Below, in pieces: positions 58,958 through 64,000 of a stretch of 64,000 nucleotides of DNA. The notes below the pieces were generated by a model that was given only the letters and a program-made list of their open reading frames with translations, was not told the origin of the DNA and ran no database searches. Source of the stretch: Aquatica leii (Eukaryota; Arthropoda; Insecta; Coleoptera; Lampyridae). The stretch lies in NCBI GenBank assembly GCA_035610365.1, contig CM069432.1, positions 229,918,532 through 229,982,531 of the forward strand. Direction: 5' to 3'. Position numbers and translations under genes: made by a program. How positions within the stretch are numbered: the stretch's first letter is position 1; each line of letters opens with the position of its first letter.

Positions 58958-61901
58958 ATGTCAAAATTAAATTTCGATCAGATAAATACAGAAAATATCG
59001 TTTGTTATTTGCCCCATCATGGCGTAATTAAACAAAGCAGTGTAAATACGAAACTCAGAGTCGTATTAGACGCTTTCGCTAAAAGCTCAACTAACCTGTC
59101 ACTCAATGATGTCTCATATGTAGGTCCAACGATTTATTTTCAATTTTGTTAAGATTTCGAAAATATTGATATGTGTTAAAAGCAGACATTAGTAAAATGT
59201 ATCGACAAATTAATGTAATACCAAAACATCGCGATTTACAACGTATTTTGTAGCGTGACAATCCAAATTCTAAATTAAATCATTACGTGCTGAATACAGT
59301 AACCTACGGTACTGCCCCGGCGTCATTTTTGGCAATTCGATCACTGCAGCAAGCGGCGATTGAGAAACATGAGCAATTTCCGGATGCTACTCAAACAATT
59401 CTTACAGACTTTTATGTAGACGACCTAATTACGGGCGACGAACCTATAGACAACTTAAAAATACTAAAGGATCAGATTTCTAATATCTTGAAGTCATCAG
59501 GATTCACTTTAACACAATTCATGTCAAACGAAAATAGGATATTAAGCAAAGATGACATAAGAGACAATCATATGACTACTATATTTTCGAAAACAATGTG
59601 GTAAAAACGTTAGGGATGTTGTAGAGTCTAGTAGTTGATGACTTCCAGTACACAATAAACAAAGACAAAATTAATACAAAAAGAATAAACAAACGAACTA
59701 TATTGTCGCTTATAAGCAAAATATTTGATCCCCTAGGGTTAATAGGGCCGATAGTTGTTAAGAGCAAAAATCATTCTACAACAAATTTGGAAGCTAGGGT
59801 TAAATTGGGACGAGTCTATACCGCAAAATCGCCCTACAGAATTTTTATTATTTTTTCAAGGTTTGAACGACATAATGCACATAAAAATACCGCGTCACGT
59901 GTCAATTACAAATTATGTTAATTCAAAATTACTAGGTTTTCCGGACGCTTACGAAAGCGCGTACGGTGTCTGTTTGTACTTATGAACCACGGGTGTATAC
60001 AATAATCAAAGCGTTCAGTTACTATGTGCCAAATCAAGAGTAGCCCCAATAAAGGTAATCTCGTTGCCACGTTTAAGAGTTATGTGGGGCAGTATTGTTA
60101 TCACGATTAGTAAAGAACACGCTATTATCTTTTAAGCTGCAAATCGATCAAACAATTTTGTGGACAGACTCGCAAATAGTTCTATCCTGGTTAAGGCGCG
60201 AACCGAGTTCTTGGAAAACATTCGTGGCGAATAGGGTTTCCGAAATACAGCAATCAACCATAATTGCAAATTGGAGACATGTTAATTCGAAAGACAATCC
60301 TGCAGATATCATATCACAAGACTGCACTCCTAAACAATTAAAGCAAACGAATCTATGGGGGAACGGTCCTTGTTGGTTACAAAACAACGAGGAACAGTGG
60401 CCAAAAGGTGAATGTTGTAACATAGAAAACATGACAGAAAAAAAGGTTTTACCTACAATTACAAACATAGTAGTTAATGATTTTGACTTAACAAAATATT
60501 CTACTTTAACGCGATTACAAAGGGTAACGGCTTATTGCCTACGATTTATTAAAAACTCGAGATCATTAAACGCAAATCGATCAAGTAGGTATTAAGACGT
60601 TGGCGAAATTGAAAATGCAACTACTTTTTTAGTCAAATTTCTGCAAAAACAATCTAATTTGTTTTAGTACATTTCTGGATAACAAGGGTATAATCAGAGT
60701 CTGCTGTAGGTTAGGTAATTGAAACTTGAATTTTGACAGAAAGTTTCAAATATTGCTTCTTACAAAGGGAAATTTTACAAATTTGATAATTTTGGCAGAA
60801 CTTTATGTTACACGGGGGTACGCAAACAGTATTGTCTTTCGTTCGTGAGAAATATTGGGTACTAAGCGCTAAAAGTACAATTAAATCGTTAATACGCAGG
60901 TGCGTAAATTGTTTTAAGACAAAACCCAAAGGTATAACACCTCTTATGGGCAAATTGCCATTAGAACGCGTCACTCTATCACGTCTTATCTTAACATGTT
61001 GTGTTGATTTTGGTGCTCCATTTTTTATCAAAGACCGAACACTGAGAAATAGTAAGTTAGTCAAGGTTTACATATGTTTATTTGTGTGTTTTAGTACAAA
61101 GGCTATTCATATAGAGCTTGCAGGTAATCTCACGGGTGAAGCGTTTTTAAATTCTTTAAAGAGATTTGTTTCAAGACGTGGTTTATTTAAAAACATATTC
61201 AGTGACAATGGTTTGAACTTCGTCGGTGCTAATAATTATTTAAAAAATCAGAAAAGAATCATCCTAGAACGTACAAATGATATCTGTGTTAAAAATTATT
61301 TATTAGAGAATCAGATAAGATGGCACTTTATCCCACCCAGAGCTCCTCATTTTGGCGGGTTATGGGAATAAAATCAGTAAAGGGTCATTTAACTAATGTC
61401 GTTAGCAATGCACATCTTACCTACGCGCAATTTTATACTGTGCTAACAAAAGTTGAGGCCGTTTTGAATTATCGTCCCATCTCTGTAATGTTAAATGATC
61501 CGAGCGATAGTGAACCACTCACTCCTGGACATTATCTTGTTGGCTCAAGTTTAAATACAGTTCTCGAAACACAAGTGGAAGGTAGTTTATCATCCAGACT
61601 CTCTAAGTATCGGCAAATGCAGAAAATAATTCAAAATTTTTGGAAACGTTGGAGTTCAGAGTATTTACATAATCTGCAGCAGCGTACCAAATGGATGATA
61701 CAAGATCCGCAAGTCATAAAGCCTGGACTCAAGGTGTTGTTAAAGAATGATAACACTCACCCCATGCAGTGGAAGTGTGGTCGCATTTTAGACGTTCATC
61801 CCGGAAAAGACAAAATAGTTCGGGTAGTTACAGTGAAAACGCGAGATAACAGTCTCAAACGTGCCGTGTCTAAAATCTGTGTTCTACCAATAGACAGTTA
61901 A
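58958..61901 (+). pseudogene. BEL/Pao pol remnant: RT, RNase H, integrase, C-terminal domain
   Basis: In frames that change repeatedly: YLPHHGVIKQSS and KLRVVLDAFAKS (start of RT, 58990-59090); ADISKMYRQINV; TYGTAPASFLAIRSLQQ; and the catalytic FYVDDLITG (59408-59434). RNase H follows with ILWTDSQIVLSWLR (about 60160) and HVNSKDNPAD. The integrase has a CVNCFK zinc element, DFGAPFFI, SDNGLNFVGA and PPRAPHFGGLWE (61335-61370). The C-terminus is typical of BEL: LTKVEAVLNYRPI, LTPGHYLVG and NDNTHPMQWKCGRI, ending at 61901. At least six frame breaks or stops make it nonfunctional. Confidence 0.88.
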
Positions 61902-61972
61902 TTAGAATTAGAATTAAGTATAACTTTATTGTTAATTTTTGAAGCCCTAAACTCTTCAAGGCGGGTGGTATA

Positions 61973-62185
61973 TGTTTAGATTTAAGATTTATGTGCGCGC
62001 AAAGTTACTGGTAGGAGGGAGTGCTATGTAGGGGTAGTTTTAAGTTGAAGTTTTTATATAGTAGAGTAACGACAGTTCCAAGTAGCAATTAGTAGTGTTA
62101 TAACATATTGTAAAACAATCAAGTAGTTTAAATAAATACATTTAAAACAAATAAGTGCATTTCATATTTTTCAAACTACAGATCA
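61973..62185 (+). repeat. BEL/Pao 3' LTR
   Basis: Begins TGTTTAGATT after the polypurine tract. It contains TATATAG near 62055 as a possible TATA element and AATAAA near 62132. The right border is uncertain because no second copy is available. Confidence 0.6.
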
Positions 62186-62768
62186 TAAATAATATCAGAG
62201 AACATTAAGCAACGCTGCATAACGTCGACAGTGACACAACATTATGTATTAGGTATTTGTAAGTAAGATTTCAAGATTTAGTTAGAACTATTGACCGTAG
62301 AAACATGCACACGTATCTAGTCCAGGAAACAATATGTACCTACTCTCAAACCAAATATAAAATAAATCTACAGTTGGGTGTAAACAGTGTAAAAAACCAC
62401 AAAAAGTAGTAAACAAATTGGTTTTGAATATCATTAAAGCCTTTTCAATACCTCTCGCATGCATTTGTATTTCTACTAAACTAGTTTATTCCTAAATCCA
62501 AATGTGACAAAATATACAATACCTTGTGGAGTTGCCAGACCTGCAAACGAAAAACCCATTTATAATATAAAAAATATTTGATATGCATGAGCAAATTTAT
62601 TATCTAATACACCATAGTGGCTTCAATACCATGTCAAAACGGTCAAAACAAAAAAAAATAAAAAGTTCATTATACCAAAAAGTTAAAAATCAAATACAAG
62701 CTTCTAGGTAGTCACTACTGTATTATGTACACAAATAAGGTTTATTAAATGAATTGAAAAATACATAC

Positions 62769-62984
62769 CATTCCATTGTTCTTGTTTTTTTACAACACGA
62801 CGAGAAATGAAAAGATTCCTTCCACTAAATTCTAACTTTTCTTTAAGTAAAGCTTCAACTGATTCTGGATTTTTAAATTGTATAATAGCAAAATGATTTT
62901 TTTCCCCACAAAAACTATCGACAATTTCTCCATAAGTGGATAAAAATTCTTTAAGATGTTCCAACTTTGTATTCACCGGAAATC
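62769..62984 (-). CDS. TUT1: TUT1 exon 2: RRM domain
   Basis: 216 nt between acceptor TTTTTAG (ending 62985) and donor GTATGT (from 62768). With the single base carried from exon 1 it reads GFPVNTKLEHLKEFLSTYG and later KNHFAIIQFKNPESV. The RNP2 strand (VFVKGF) is split across exons 1 and 2, and HFAIIQF is the RNP1 position. The RRM in this enzyme family binds U6 snRNA together with the zinc finger. Entry and exit phase are both 1, so frame is preserved into exon 3. Confidence 0.92.
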
Positions 62985-63030
62985 CTAAAAACGCTCATTA
63001 ATTGAACGTTTATTTAAAAAGTTCAATTAC

Positions 63031-63187
63031 CCTTAACAAAAACTCCACACGTTTCCTTTGTTTCTTTGATTTTTAACCTATGTGCCACCAATTGATGCTT
63101 CTTTCCTAATAGGTGTTGTTCTTGCGATTGTTTATTAGGTAGTAACACGTTGCACATTTTACAAAACAAGTCATTATTTTCATCCAT
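63031..63187 (-). CDS. TUT1: TUT1 exon 1: matrin/U1-type zinc finger
   Basis: The ATG at 63187 opens MDENNDLFCKMCNVLLPNKQ, followed by HLLGKKH, giving a C-x2-C ... H-x5-H matrin-type finger at residues 9-31. The exon ends KETCGVFVKG at donor GTAATT (63030), and a 46-nt intron follows. Three exons of 157, 216 and 1763 nt total 2136, exactly 712 codons, which supports the model. The domain order finger, RRM, catalytic core is diagnostic of TUT1. The ATG lies 6 nt after the stop of the Tpt1 gene, leaving no room for a separate promoter; an AAATAG just before it could also serve as a splice acceptor. Confidence 0.9.
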
Positions 63188-63193
63188 TTCTAT

Positions 63194-63547
63194 TTAGATT
63201 AAATTGTATCCATCAATCGCACGACATACTTTCAAAAAATATTTAGGTTTAATGTAACCGTGTTCATTACCCGAGCTTAAAATTACATGATTAGATGACT
63301 TAAAAAACAACAAGCCATCTACAAGACACTTAATTAAATCGATATAAATATAAATTTCTGCGGATTTTCTTATTCCGCTAATATTTGTGTTTCCAGGTAG
63401 TCGTTCAGCAAAATGAATATGGTTGCGTCGTCCTCGAAATAGTCCTTCTTGTTTAATCGAATCCCAAAATTTGAAATAAGTACCGTGAATTATAGCTTCG
63501 ACTTGGCCTGAATTTGTAATTGGAATTAGTTCCAATTTTGTTACATT
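63194..63547 (-). CDS. TRPT1: tRNA 2'-phosphotransferase (Tpt1/KptA), last exon
   Basis: Acceptor TTTTTTTAG at 63548 opens the exon, reading NVTKLELIPITNSG. It contains IHGTYFKFWDSIKQEGL, RRNHIHFAERLPG, SGIRKSAEIYIYIDLIKCLV, DGLLFFKSSNHVILSSGN and GYIKPKYF, which are the C-terminal two thirds of the Tpt1/KptA fold (HGT, the HIHFA strand, the G(M/I)R Arg, and the DG..F..S.N.VIL block). The enzyme removes the splice-junction 2'-phosphate from ligated tRNA using NAD+. The N-terminal domain must lie on exons beyond the right edge; nothing matching it is found in 63548-64000. The stop TAA at 63194-63196 is followed after 6 nt by the TUT1 ATG on the same strand. Confidence 0.9.
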   Translation of the reverse strand, partial: NVTKLELIPITNSGQVEAIIHGTYFKFWDSIKQEGLFRGRRNHIHFAERLPGNTNISGIRKSAEIYIYIDLIKCLVDGLLFFKSSNHVILSSGNEHGYIKPKYFLKVCRAIDGYNLI

Positions 63548-64000
63548 CTAAAAAAATAAATACCAATTTTAAGGTTAGATAAAAACATTACACGGCCATT
63601 ATTAAAATTTCATTTGGACAAATATCCCATAATTTAAAAAACTGATTTATAAATACCGCGAGTTAAATTATATTTAAAATTGTACATACAAATTACAAGC
63701 AATTATAAGTAGAAGAGCGTTATAATCATAAGAACATAATATAATGTACAATTATGAGATTCCATATAGCAAATTTTAGATAAAAGTATCGTAGTAGAAA
63801 AAAATACCTAATACGGGTACCAGATACCAAATAGGCGATAAGTAGCCAAGAATAAGATTGTCATAACTCTAAATTTAAAAAACAAACATTAGCTATATTG
63901 ATGTTAGTAAAAAATTATGGTAGCTTTTCTCACTTAAGAAATCAAGGTTAAAAGCACTGAGTAGGTTTGTGTGTGGTTTCCTGATGCTCAGCTATAAACA
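63548..64000 (-). other. Intron of the Tpt1 gene, incomplete at the window edge
   Basis: AT-rich, no exon-like frame on the minus strand. The acceptor is preceded by a T-rich tract. Confidence 0.55.

Larger units (their letters stand above)
58958..62185 (+). mobile_element. BEL/Pao LTR retrotransposon, 5'-truncated
   Basis: A decayed pol (58958-61901) is followed by a purine-rich tract, AAGGCGGGTGG (61958-61968), and a 3' LTR starting TGTTTAG at 61973. No gag, protease or 5' LTR is visible upstream, so the left part is lost. Confidence 0.85.
46423..62768 (-). other. 16.3-kb intron 2 of TUT1
   Basis: Donor GTATGT at 62763-62768 and acceptor TTTTTAG at 46423-46429 join phase-1 ends. The intron contains BEL/Pao, the long inverted-repeat element, the minisatellite and the Tc1, piggyBac and MADF relics listed separately. 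Stretches 46670-48590, 49280-51050, 53030-55350, 56640-57280, 57565-58950 and 62190-62760 hold nothing I can assign. Confidence 0.8.

Overview
The window looks like a strongly AT-rich insect nuclear contig. Genes are split by spliceosomal introns (the shortest clear one is 46 nt), and the transposons are arthropod-type: Copia, BEL/Pao, Penelope-like, piggyBac, Harbinger, mariner/Tc1, pogo and hAT. A beetle is plausible but unproven. I see no rRNA, CRISPR array or bacterial gene.

Host genes, all on the minus strand. (1) At 18.4-40.5 kb, four exons with matching splice phases (39161-40477, 39045-39105, 38957-38995, 18501-19522) give an 812-residue protein with an acidic N-terminus, RS-rich middle and Asn-rich C-terminus; its third intron would be about 19.4 kb. 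(2) At 44.66-63.19 kb, three exons form a complete 711-residue U6 snRNA terminal uridylyltransferase (TUT1/Star-PAP type): matrin-type zinc finger, RRM, nucleotidyltransferase, PAP-associated domain. Its second intron is 16.3 kb. (3) At 63194-63547 lies the last exon of a tRNA 2'-phosphotransferase (Tpt1/KptA). Its stop codon is only 6 nt before the TUT1 ATG, so the two RNA-processing enzymes may be made from one dicistronic transcript.

Mobile elements, left to right: a decayed Harbinger (1.3-4.5 kb) with an 806-bp TA-flanked MITE in its transposase; a mariner relic (6.7-7.1 kb); a piggyBac with intact TTAA ends (9.4-12.8 kb) holding a hAT remnant with a perfect 8-bp duplication; a foldback (13.8-14.4 kb); a pogo/Tigger-like element (14.9-16.5 kb); a foldback (23.6-24.1 kb); a young Copia with identical LTRs (24.4-28.9 kb); a DDE-type relic (30.2-30.7 kb); a Penelope-like relic with GIY-YIG remains (33.8-35.4 kb) invaded by a MITE, a palindromic insertion and probably a second piggyBac (to 37.8 kb); a hAT tail (38.2-38.4 kb); a MADF/BESS relic (48.6-49.3 kb); Tc1 and piggyBac relics (51-53 kb); a long inverted-repeat element with an unidentified internal reading frame (55.4-56.6 kb); a 20-bp minisatellite (57.3-57.6 kb); and a decayed BEL/Pao pol with a 3' LTR (59-62.2 kb).

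Most of the window is therefore introns of two RNA-related genes filled with nested transposons. The most unusual signals are the Tpt1-TUT1 junction, the palindromic insertion with a hammerhead-like core inside the Penelope relic, and the reading frame enclosed by the long inverted repeat.
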